The notes below the pieces were generated by a model, which saw only the letters and a list, made by a program, of their open reading frames with translations, did no database searches and was not told the origin of the DNA. A stretch of DNA of 22,859 nucleotides from JBILVQ01 sp044370375 (GTDB lineage: Bacteria > Bacteroidota > Bacteroidia > UBA4408). The stretch spans positions 1 through 22,859 of the forward strand of contig JBILVQ010000020.1 of NCBI GenBank assembly GCA_044370375.1, given 5' to 3'. The position numbers and the translations under genes were made by a program. Below are positions 8,410-14,616 of the stretch, one piece after another. Every line of letters begins with the position of its first letter. Within the stretch, counting starts at the first letter, position 1.

Positions 8410-8544
8410 AGAAAGACGGTTGTTTTTAATTTAAAGGCTCGATTAAAGTCCGGGGACCTGACATTTTTTCTTGTTTTTTTATTTTTTCCTGTTGATTTCA
8501 GGTAAAAATGGCAATAAAAAGGGCCAATTACTAACCAAAAACCT

Positions 8545-8565
8545 TTTGGCATACTATATGACAAA
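8545..8565. promoter_or_regulatory. 9-3-9 inverted repeat upstream of groES, candidate operator
   Basis: Arms TTTGGCATA and TATGACAAA flank CTA and match at 8 of 9 positions. The repeat ends 45 nt before the groES ATG. It overlaps a smaller perfect inverted repeat, CCAAAA-ACC-TTTTGG (8535-8549). It is not the CIRCE element (TTAGCACTC-N9-GAGTGCTAA). No exact TAnnTTTG box is present nearby. It could be a repressor site or part of an unrecognised heat-shock promoter. Confidence 0.4.
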
Positions 8566-8610
8566 GGGGATTCGCAAATCAACAATTTGTTTCACACAAA
8601 ATCAAATCAT

Positions 8611-8889
8611 ATGTCAAACATCAAAGTAAAACCACTGGCCGACAGAGTGCTGGTAGAACCGGCTCCGGCGGAGGAAAAAACTGCCGGGGGAATAATCATT
8701 CCCGATACAGCAAAAGAAAAACCCCAAAAAGGGAAAGTAGTAGCGATTGGTTCAGGTAAGAAAGATGAGCCATTAACTGTGAAGGTAGGCGACACTGTGC
8801 TTTATGGAAAATACTCGGGTACCGAGTTAACCATAGAAGGCAAGGATTTTTTGATGATGCGGGAATCAGACATTTTCGCCATCATTTAA
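8611..8889 (+). CDS. groES: Co-chaperonin GroES (Hsp10)
   Basis: The 92-residue seven-fold ring lid of the GroEL chaperonin, cytoplasmic. It has the classical order: IKVKPLADRVLVEP, the mobile loop region PAEEKTAGGIIIPDTA that docks on GroEL, KPQKGKVVAIGSG, VKVGDTVLYGKYSGTE and the C-terminal LMMRESDIFAII. The frame is open from a TTG eight codons earlier, but the ATG at 8611 gives the standard length and start. Its leader is A/C-rich (AAATCAAATCAT) without a Shine-Dalgarno, as usual in Bacteroidota. groEL follows after 39 nt, forming the standard bicistron. The roughly 200-bp spacer before it holds a T-rich tract (about 8464-8487) that may end the upstream protease transcript, and the inverted repeat at 8545. 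Confidence 0.97.
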   Translation: MSNIKVKPLADRVLVEPAPAEEKTAGGIIIPDTAKEKPQKGKVVAIGSGKKDEPLTVKVGDTVLYGKYSGTELTIEGKDFLMMRESDIFAII

Positions 8890-8928
8890 CCACAAGATTG
8901 AAACAATTAAATTAAAACAAAAAGAAAA

Positions 8929-10563
8929 ATGGCAAAAGAAATAAAATTCAACCTTGACGCAAGAGACTCCCTGAAAAAAGGAGTTGACGCCTTGGCCAAT
9001 GCAGTAAAAGTTACCCTTGGACCAAAAGGAAGAAATGTTATCATCGACAGAAAGTTTGGCTCTCCTTCCATTACCAAGGATGGTGTGTCCGTGGCTAAAG
9101 AAATTGAACTGCCGGATGCTGTTGAAAATATGGGTGCCCAACTTTTAAAAGAAGTTGCCTCTAAAACGGCAGACATTGCCGGTGACGGTACAACAACCGC
9201 AACTGTTTTGGCACAGGCCATAATTACTGCAGGTTTGAAAAACGTAGCTGCGGGAGCAAATCCAATGGATTTAAAACGTGGTATTGATAAGGCTGTAGAA
9301 GCTGTTATTGCTAACCTGAAAAAACAATCGAAAAAAGTTGGAGAAGACAGTGACAAAATTGAGCAGGTTGCCTCTATTTCTGCCAACAATGATCACTCTA
9401 TTGGGCAGTTGATTGCCAAAGCAATGGCGAAAGTGAAAAAAGAAGGAGTAATCACGGTTGAAGAAGCCAAAGGAACTGAAACCACCGTTGAAGTGGTGGA
9501 AGGTATGCAATTCGACAGAGGATATATTTCTCCTTACTTTGTTACCAATGCCGACAAAATGGAAGCAGTAATGGAAAACCCGCTGATCCTTTTGTATGAT
9601 AAAAAAGTTTCCAATATGAAAGAGTTACTGCCGATTTTAGAAAAGGCAGTACAAACCGGAAAACCACTTTTAATTATTGCAGAGGATGTTGATGGTGAAG
9701 CATTGGCAACTTTAGTGGTTAATAAAATAAGAGGATCGCTAAGAATTTGTGCTGTAAAGGCTCCGGGCTTTGGTGACAGAAGAAAAGCGATGTTGGAAGA
9801 TATTGCCATTTTAACCGGTGGTACCCTAATTTCTGAGGAAAGAGGTTACAAACTTGAAAATGCCGATTTATCTTACCTTGGCTCAGCCGAAAAAATCTCC
9901 ATAGATAAAGACAATACAACCATTGTTGGAGGTTCTGGTAAAAAATCAGAAATCACGGCAAGAGTGAACCAAATTAAAGCACAAATTGAAGCCTCTACCT
10001 CTGATTACGATAAGGAAAAATTGCAAGAAAGACTTGCTAAATTAGCCGGAGGGGTTGCCGTACTTTACGTGGGTGCAGCTACTGAAGTTGAAATGAAAGA
10101 GAAAAAAGACAGAGTAGATGATGCTTTGCATGCAACAAGAGCAGCCGTAGAAGAAGGCATTGTTCCTGGAGGAGGTGTTGCTTATATCAGAGCTATTGAA
10201 TCCCTTGAAAAACTTAAAGGCGAAAATGATGATGAAACCACGGGAATCCTCATTATTAAAAGGGCCATTGAAGAACCATTGCGTCAAATTGTTGCCAATG
10301 CCGGAGGAGAAGGATCTGTAGTGATTCAAAAAGTGAAGGAAGGAAAAAATGATTTTGGTTACAATGCAAGAACAGATGTTTATGAAAACATGTATGCTGC
10401 AGGGGTTATTGATCCTACCAAAGTTACCAGAGTTGCACTTGAAAATGCTGCCTCAATTGCAAGCATGTTCCTTACCACAGAATGTGTATTGTCTGAGATA
10501 AAAGAAGACGCTCCTGCCATGCCAATGAATCCGGGTATGGGTGGAATGGGCGGAATGATGTAA
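8929..10563 (+). CDS. groEL: Chaperonin GroEL (Hsp60)
   Basis: The 544-residue ATP-driven folding chamber that works with GroES in the cytoplasm. The start MAKEIKFNLDARDSLKKGVD is canonical, as are the ATP site VTLGPKGRNV, DGVSVAKEIEL and GDGTTTATVLAQAI (with the catalytic Asp of GDGTT), the apical-domain KAPGFGDRRKAMLEDIAIL and AAVEEGIVPGGGVAY near the C-terminal equatorial domain. The tail ends in the usual Gly-Met-rich sequence (PGMGGMGGMM), which lines the cavity floor. Length and all domains are intact. It is the second gene of the groESL operon and is closed by a strong terminator 20 nt after the stop. The several antisense open frames over this gene are by-products of its codon usage. 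Confidence 0.99.
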   Translation: MAKEIKFNLDARDSLKKGVDALANAVKVTLGPKGRNVIIDRKFGSPSITKDGVSVAKEIELPDAVENMGAQLLKEVASKTADIAGDGTTTATVLAQAIITAGLKNVAAGANPMDLKRGIDKAVEAVIANLKKQSKKVGEDSDKIEQVASISANNDHSIGQLIAKAMAKVKKEGVITVEEAKGTETTVEVVEGMQFDRGYISPYFVTNADKMEAVMENPLILLYDKKVSNMKELLPILEKAVQTGKPLLIIAEDVDGEALATLVVNKIRGSLRICAVKAPGFGDRRKAMLEDIAILTGGTLISEERGYKLENADLSYLGSAEKISIDKDNTTIVGGSGKKSEITARVNQIKAQIEASTSDYDKEKLQERLAKLAGGVAVLYVGAATEVEMKEKKDRVDDALHATRAAVEEGIVPGGGVAYIRAIESLEKLKGENDDETTGILIIKRAIEEPLRQIVANAGGEGSVVIQKVKEGKNDFGYNARTDVYENMYAAGVIDPTKVTRVALENAASIASMFLTTECVLSEIKEDAPAMPMNPGMGGMGGMM

Positions 10564-10582
10564 TAATCTAGCGCTTTTCAAC

Positions 10583-10614
10583 AAAAAAACCCTCCCCTTA
10601 AGGAGGGTTTTTTT
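10583..10614 (+). terminator. Intrinsic terminator of groESL
   Basis: A perfect 13-bp stem (left arm of seven A plus CCCTCC at 10583-10595, right arm GGAGGG plus seven T at 10602-10614) with the 6-nt loop CCTTAA. The GC-rich core followed by a T-tract is a textbook rho-independent terminator, and the A-tract on the 5' side would let it work in both directions. Confidence 0.93.
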
Positions 10615-10675
10615 GCTTATTGCCCTGTGTTTTAGCCCGAAAAATAAAAAAATCATCGAATTGGTTAAAAATCAG

Positions 10676-10706
10676 TTGGTTAATATATATCAATCTATTA
10701 TCTTCG
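10676..10706 (+). promoter_or_regulatory. Promoter of the HU-TPR-mS38-like-rng cluster
   Basis: TTG (10676-10678) is followed after 20 nt by TATCTTCG (10699-10706), one mismatch from TAnnTTTG. The expected start of transcription near 10712 leaves a leader of about 30 nt before the HU ATG. The -33 box lies inside the second copy of a direct repeat TTGGTTAA (10661-10668 and 10676-10683, 15 bp apart). Confidence 0.5.
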
Positions 10707-10742
10707 CAGCCCTTTAAAATAAAACAAGCAAAAAGGTAAGGC

Positions 10743-11033
10743 ATGACAAAATCTGAAATCGTAAACGAAATCGCTGAAAGAACAGGCATTGAAAAGATTG
10801 TGGTTCAAACCGCAGTTGAGTCTTTCATGAAAAGTGTAAAAAACTCTTTGGTAAAAGGAGATAACGTTTATCTGAGAGGATTCGGCAGTTTTATTGTAAA
10901 AAAACGTGCTGAAAAAACAGGAAGAAACATTTCCAAAAATACAACCATCATTATTCCTGCCCACAATGTGCCCGCATTTAAGCCGGCAAAAACCTTTGTA
11001 GAAAAGGTAAAAAAGAACGTAAAAGTTTCCTAA
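10743..11033 (+). CDS. HU/IHF-family nucleoid DNA-binding protein
   Basis: A 96-residue histone-like protein that binds and bends DNA as a dimer. It shows the N-terminal helical dimerisation half (KSEIVNEIAERTGIEKIVVQ), the turn LRGFGSF at 44-50, and the basic beta-arm ending in VPAFKPAKTFVEKVK. In the arm tip the usual RNP reads R61-N62-I63, so the intercalating proline is replaced by isoleucine; from memory this RNIS form is common among Bacteroidota HU proteins. The six-residue C-terminal extension is basic. Which of the HU subfamilies it belongs to (HU or IHF) cannot be decided. It leads a tight cluster: the TPR gene follows after 7 nt. Confidence 0.93.
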   Translation: MTKSEIVNEIAERTGIEKIVVQTAVESFMKSVKNSLVKGDNVYLRGFGSFIVKKRAEKTGRNISKNTTIIIPAHNVPAFKPAKTFVEKVKKNVKVS

Positions 11034-11040
11034 AAAGCTC

Positions 11041-11898
11041 ATGCAAGTTTCCACCAAACAAATAATGCTTGTTGCCGGCTGTTTGGCCATTGGCACAGGA
11101 CTGTGGTTTGGTGACCAAAAAGGGCCTGAAAAACCAAAAAAAGAAGAGGTTTCTGCAATGGCAGGAGGGAATAATGAATCGAAACCTCTTGTGATTGAAT
11201 GGGACAGATTCATGGATTCAACGCTTACGGGTTTTCCTCTTTCACAAAAAGGTCAGGCAATGGAAAACTGGTACATCCTTAGGTCTAAAGAAGATTTAAC
11301 GAAAGCAAAAATATCGTCGGAACAATTAGTCCAGCAGTTTGCCCAGGAAAAAAATGCGCCAGCCATGGCTTATGTTCGCGATGTGTTTGCCCAGCAAACC
11401 AATGAAAGCCCTGACTGGCAAAACGCTGGAAAAGAATATTACCGTGCTGCACAAACTGTTGCTCCGGAGTGGCGAAGTGCTATTTATGAAAAAGCCATTT
11501 CCTGCTTCGAAAAAGCATTGAAAGGGAAGGAAAATAATCCTGAATTGCTTACCTCCATTGGTGTATGCTATGTGGAAGGAAGCACTAACCCCATGAAGGG
11601 AATTGGATATTTAAGAAATGCTCTGGAGGTTGATTCAACTTTTGCAGAGGCACATTTTCAGTTGGGTCTTTTTGCTATCCAATCCGGTCAATTTGAAAAA
11701 GCTGAAGCCAGAATGAAAAAAGTATTGGAATTGAAGCCAACCTTTATTTCAGCTCATCTTTATCTTGGACAGATCTATCAGCAAATTGGCCAAAAAAGCA
11801 AAGCCCTTGAATCTTTACAAAAATACAAGGACCTCAACTCCGACCCGCTCATTAGGGCTGAAGTTGACAAGTACTTACAAGAATTAAAAAACACATAA
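11041..11898 (+). CDS. Membrane-anchored TPR-repeat protein
   Basis: A 285-residue protein with an N-terminal hydrophobic segment (about residues 8-23, IMLVAGCLAIGTGLWF) acting as membrane anchor or uncleaved signal, then a charged linker (KGPEKPKKEE), a helical region, and at least three tetratricopeptide repeats from about residue 166 to 266 (for example FAEAHFQLGLFAIQSGQFEK and AHLYLGQIYQQIGQKSKALE). TPR arrays bind other proteins, so this is likely a scaffold at the membrane; the partner is unknown. A Cys14 sits in the hydrophobic segment, but its context (VAGC) comes with a poor n-region, so a lipoprotein is possible but not convincing. It lies between HU and the mS38-like gene in one presumed operon. 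Confidence 0.87.
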   Translation: MQVSTKQIMLVAGCLAIGTGLWFGDQKGPEKPKKEEVSAMAGGNNESKPLVIEWDRFMDSTLTGFPLSQKGQAMENWYILRSKEDLTKAKISSEQLVQQFAQEKNAPAMAYVRDVFAQQTNESPDWQNAGKEYYRAAQTVAPEWRSAIYEKAISCFEKALKGKENNPELLTSIGVCYVEGSTNPMKGIGYLRNALEVDSTFAEAHFQLGLFAIQSGQFEKAEARMKKVLELKPTFISAHLYLGQIYQQIGQKSKALESLQKYKDLNSDPLIRAEVDKYLQELKNT

Positions 11899-11910
11899 AC
11901 ACCTACTCCT

Positions 11911-12003
11911 ATGCCAAGCGGAAAAAAAAGAAAAAGACACAAAATGGCCACTCACAAACGTAAAAAGCGTTTGAGAAAGAACAGACATAAGAAGAAGAAA
12001 TAG
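11911..12003 (+). CDS. 30-residue basic protein, AURKAIP1/COX24 (mS38-like) domain
   Basis: A very short gene that standard length cut-offs miss. It encodes 30 residues, starting MPSGKKRKRHKMATHKRKK and ending in a run of Lys, with more than half Lys, Arg or His. The core HKMATHKRKKRLRKNRHK matches what I recall of the AURKAIP1/COX24 domain shared with the mitochondrial ribosomal protein mS38; a near-identical small protein is widespread in Bacteroidota. The extreme basicity fits an rRNA-binding ribosomal or ribosome-associated peptide, an inference from the family. It starts 12 nt after the TPR gene and ends 39 nt before the RNase G/E ATG. The leader CACCTACTCCT has no Shine-Dalgarno. An internal ATG (MATHK) is a less likely start. 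Confidence 0.85.
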   Translation: MPSGKKRKRHKMATHKRKKRLRKNRHKKKK

Positions 12004-12022
12004 ACTTTCTTCTTTGGTGCCA

Positions 12023-12047
12023 CCCATTCTAAAAATTTTAGGATGGG
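12023..12047 (+). promoter_or_regulatory. Hairpin covering the RNase G/E start codon
   Basis: CCCATTCTAAA (12023-12033) pairs with TTTAGGATGGG (12037-12047) over 11 positions, with one T-G wobble and a 3-nt loop. The 3' arm contains the ATG at 12043. No T-run follows, so it is not a standard terminator; it could limit translation of the RNase, or act as a processing site between the small gene and the RNase. Confidence 0.45.
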
Positions 12048-13638
12048 ATGGCCCTTGCCTATTATCGTCAAAAAAATTAGTGTGGCTGTACATAACGAAT
12101 TGATTATTGACTCCTCCCCCAGCGAGGTTGTCATTGCATTGCTTCACGATCGAAGGTTGATTGAACTACACCGGGAAAAGAGAAACAACAGTTTTTCGGT
12201 GGGTGATATTTATTTGGGTCGGGTGAAGAAGATAATGCCCGGGCTGAATGCCGCTTTTATCGATGTTGGATATGAAAAGGATGCATTCCTTCATTATCTG
12301 GATTTAGGGCCGCAATTTGCCTCCCTATCTTCCTTCATTCAAAAAACCCTCGCAGGTAAACAGAAGGACGCCATGCTTCAGCATTTTCAAACTGAAGCAG
12401 ACATTGATAAATCCGGAAAAATAACCCAGGTATTAAACGCCAATCTTCCGGTACTTGTACAGATTGCCAAAGAGCCCATTTCAACAAAGGGCCCGAGGAT
12501 TTCATCAGAAATTTCTCTTGCAGGAAGATACTTGGTATTGGTTCCTTTTTCCGACCGGATTTCAGTTTCTCAAAAGATCAAAAATCCTGAAGAAAAAGAT
12601 CGACTCAAAAAACTACTCATGGGTATCAGACCCAAGCATTTTGGCGTCATCATTAGAACCGTTGCCGAAAATCAAAAAATCAGTGACATCGAAAACGATT
12701 TGGCCGACCTGCTAAAAAAATGGGGGGAGCTTTTCGAACAATTAAAAATTTCCGCTCCACCGAAAAAAATCCTTGGAGAATTGGATAGAACATCGGCCAT
12801 TCTCCGCGATATCCTTAATGCCAGTTTCCAGAGTATTCATGTGAACGATCAGGGCTTGTACGATGAACTAAGAACCTATTTGCAAAGCATTGCTCCCGAC
12901 AAAGTAAGCATTGTTAAATTATACAATGGTAAGGTTCCCATTTTTGATCAATTCGGTGTTGAGCGACAAATAAAGTCTTCTTTCGGAAAAACTGTCAATT
13001 TAAAATCAGGGTCTTATCTGATTATTGAACACACCGAAGCCATGCACGTTATTGATGTGAATAGCGGAAATCGTGGAAAGGCTGAAGGTAATCAAGAAGA
13101 CAGTGCCCTAGAGGTTAATTTGGAAGCTGCAACTGAAGTAGCACGACAACTGCGTTTGCGCGACATGGGCGGCATAATTGTAGTTGACTTCATTGACCTG
13201 CTTTCACAAGACAACCGCAAAATTCTTTATGACAAAATAAAGGATGAAATGTCGTTAGACAGAGCCAAACACCAAATTTTACCTCCCACTAAATTCGGTC
13301 TTGTTCAAATAACCCGGCAAAGAGTTAGGCCGGAAATGAATGTGATAACCGTTGAAAAATGTCCAGCTTGTCATGGAAAAGGTGAAGTTGAATCTACCGT
13401 TTTGCTCAACGAAGAAATTGAAAACAAACTTCGTTATATTCTAAAAGAGCAAAATCAAAAGAAAATTACTTTATCTACCAATCCTTATTTAGGTGCTTAT
13501 TTCACCAAAGGAATCTTTTCCAAGCAAATAGCCTGGTATATGAAGTATAAAAAATGGGTTTCCGTAAAATCAAATGACTCTTATCATCTGCTCGAATATA
13601 GATTTATTGACGAGCATAATGAAGAAATTAAACTTTAA
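12043..13638 (+). CDS. rng: Ribonuclease E/G family endoribonuclease
   Basis: A cytoplasmic Mg-dependent endonuclease that cuts single-stranded RNA in rRNA maturation and mRNA decay. Domain order from the ATG: S1 RNA-binding domain (VGDIYLGRVKKIMPGLNAAF, then IDVGYEKDAFLHYLDL; about 48-90), the 5'-sensor/RNase H-like region, and the DNase I-like catalytic core with Asp338 (HVIDVNSG) and Asp382 (VVDFIDL), followed by the Zn-link CPAC (Cys440, Cys443). The length of 531 fits RNase G-type enzymes without the long RNase E scaffold tail. The start is uncertain: the ATG at 12043 lies in a hairpin and gives an extra MGWPLPIIVKKIS before the homologous start; GTG at 12082 or TTG at 12055 would be shorter alternatives. 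It converges on the PorP gene with only 6 nt between stops. Confidence 0.95.
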   Translation: MGWPLPIIVKKISVAVHNELIIDSSPSEVVIALLHDRRLIELHREKRNNSFSVGDIYLGRVKKIMPGLNAAFIDVGYEKDAFLHYLDLGPQFASLSSFIQKTLAGKQKDAMLQHFQTEADIDKSGKITQVLNANLPVLVQIAKEPISTKGPRISSEISLAGRYLVLVPFSDRISVSQKIKNPEEKDRLKKLLMGIRPKHFGVIIRTVAENQKISDIENDLADLLKKWGELFEQLKISAPPKKILGELDRTSAILRDILNASFQSIHVNDQGLYDELRTYLQSIAPDKVSIVKLYNGKVPIFDQFGVERQIKSSFGKTVNLKSGSYLIIEHTEAMHVIDVNSGNRGKAEGNQEDSALEVNLEAATEVARQLRLRDMGGIIVVDFIDLLSQDNRKILYDKIKDEMSLDRAKHQILPPTKFGLVQITRQRVRPEMNVITVEKCPACHGKGEVESTVLLNEEIENKLRYILKEQNQKKITLSTNPYLGAYFTKGIFSKQIAWYMKYKKWVSVKSNDSYHLLEYRFIDEHNEEIKL

Positions 13639-13644
13639 ATAATT

Positions 13645-14616
13645 CTATTGATAGGCCCAGCACCTGATTCCGTCCTCTAAATCTCCATTCTTGTTTCTGC
13701 AAAGTCGGTAACCTAAAATTACTTCATGGGTGTTTGCGTTAGCTACCCTGAGCCTGGAAGTATTATAATCATAGGAATATCCAACCGTTAAGGCTTTTAT
13801 CCTGAACTGAACAATTGCTGCTGCGGCATCTGTTTTACGATAAAGGGCTCCTATCATAAAAACATTTTTGTAATCCATCAGCAGGCAAACATCAAGTGAG
13901 GTGGGAGCACCCTTCACCATTTTAACATTAACAGAAGGCAGGAAGGAGATTTCTTTCCTGCGCCCATTGATTCTAAGCCCCCCGGTCAAATAATGATGTC
14001 TGGCCAAAGAACTATTTAAACCATATACTGGATCTAACTTATTGCCTACTGCATTTTTCATAGAGTATCCAAGAAAAAAACTAGGACCATAAATCATAAA
14101 ACCAGGATTAATGTCAGGATAAAGAATTACTTTTCTAGCGGCCGAGATGGCATTATCATTTACGTTACCAACCGTAACCCTGTCAGAGGCAAAAGAATAT
14201 TGCATTATACCTGCGAAAAAGCCAGCAGAAGCATAAATATTATTAACCAGTGCTAAATGATAGGAGTAATTCAGAAAAAAACAGGTTCGCGAAGTGGGAC
14301 CTAAAACACCGGTTCTGTCGTTCTCAAAATAGGCACCGATTACGTGGACATTCTTAATGTATGGCTTTGCTTTGTTTTTTATTGGTCCATTAACACTGGC
14401 AAAGCTTGTAACCGGTGCATTTTCGAAACCCACCCATTGTCTGCGGTGCCCAGCCTTTATATCGAGACATCCACTAGAGCCTCCGGCAGCAGGATTTAGG
14501 CCAAAATAGTTATTTACGTACTGGGTATATTGGGTTAATTGCTGAGCGTGCACAGTGTATGTAGAAATACAAAGTGCAAAGAACAACTGTAATAAAACTA
14601 TTCGTGCTTTTCTCAT
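13645..14616 (-). CDS. PorP/SprF family type IX secretion-associated outer-membrane protein
   Basis: A 323-residue beta-barrel outer-membrane protein of the PorP/SprF family. It starts with a signal peptide (cleavage likely after YTVHA, before QQLTQYTQYVNNYFGLNPA, which is the family's hallmark N-terminus). Next comes AGHRRQWVGFENAPVTSFAS, another strong family motif, then alternating amphipathic strands, ending in GYSYDYNTSRLRVANANTHE and VILGYRLC. Members act with a cognate SprB-like or type B CTD protein and help hold or export it at the surface. It overlaps the gene upstream by 4 nt (ATGA), so the two proteins are made together. Several such pairs per genome are usual, so this need not be the core PorP of the secretion machine. 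Confidence 0.93.
   Translation of the reverse strand: MRKARIVLLQLFFALCISTYTVHAQQLTQYTQYVNNYFGLNPAAGGSSGCLDIKAGHRRQWVGFENAPVTSFASVNGPIKNKAKPYIKNVHVIGAYFENDRTGVLGPTSRTCFFLNYSYHLALVNNIYASAGFFAGIMQYSFASDRVTVGNVNDNAISAARKVILYPDINPGFMIYGPSFFLGYSMKNAVGNKLDPVYGLNSSLARHHYLTGGLRINGRRKEISFLPSVNVKMVKGAPTSLDVCLLMDYKNVFMIGALYRKTDAAAAIVQFRIKALTVGYSYDYNTSRLRVANANTHEVILGYRLCRNKNGDLEDGIRCWAYQ

Noticed and set aside
8450..8487. Intrinsic terminator after S41 protease 1 in the T-rich stretch
   Set aside because: There is a long T-rich run but only a 4-bp stem (GTCC-GG-GGAC) before it, with too small a loop.
8545..8563. Sigma-54 promoter before groES (TTGGCA with a -12 partner)
   Set aside because: The -24 half fits, but the -12 GC is replaced by GA at the required spacing; GC there is nearly invariant.
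8907..10329. Several antisense open frames across groEL
   Set aside because: They are mirror frames of a highly conserved gene with biased codon use, have no family resemblance and no promoter.
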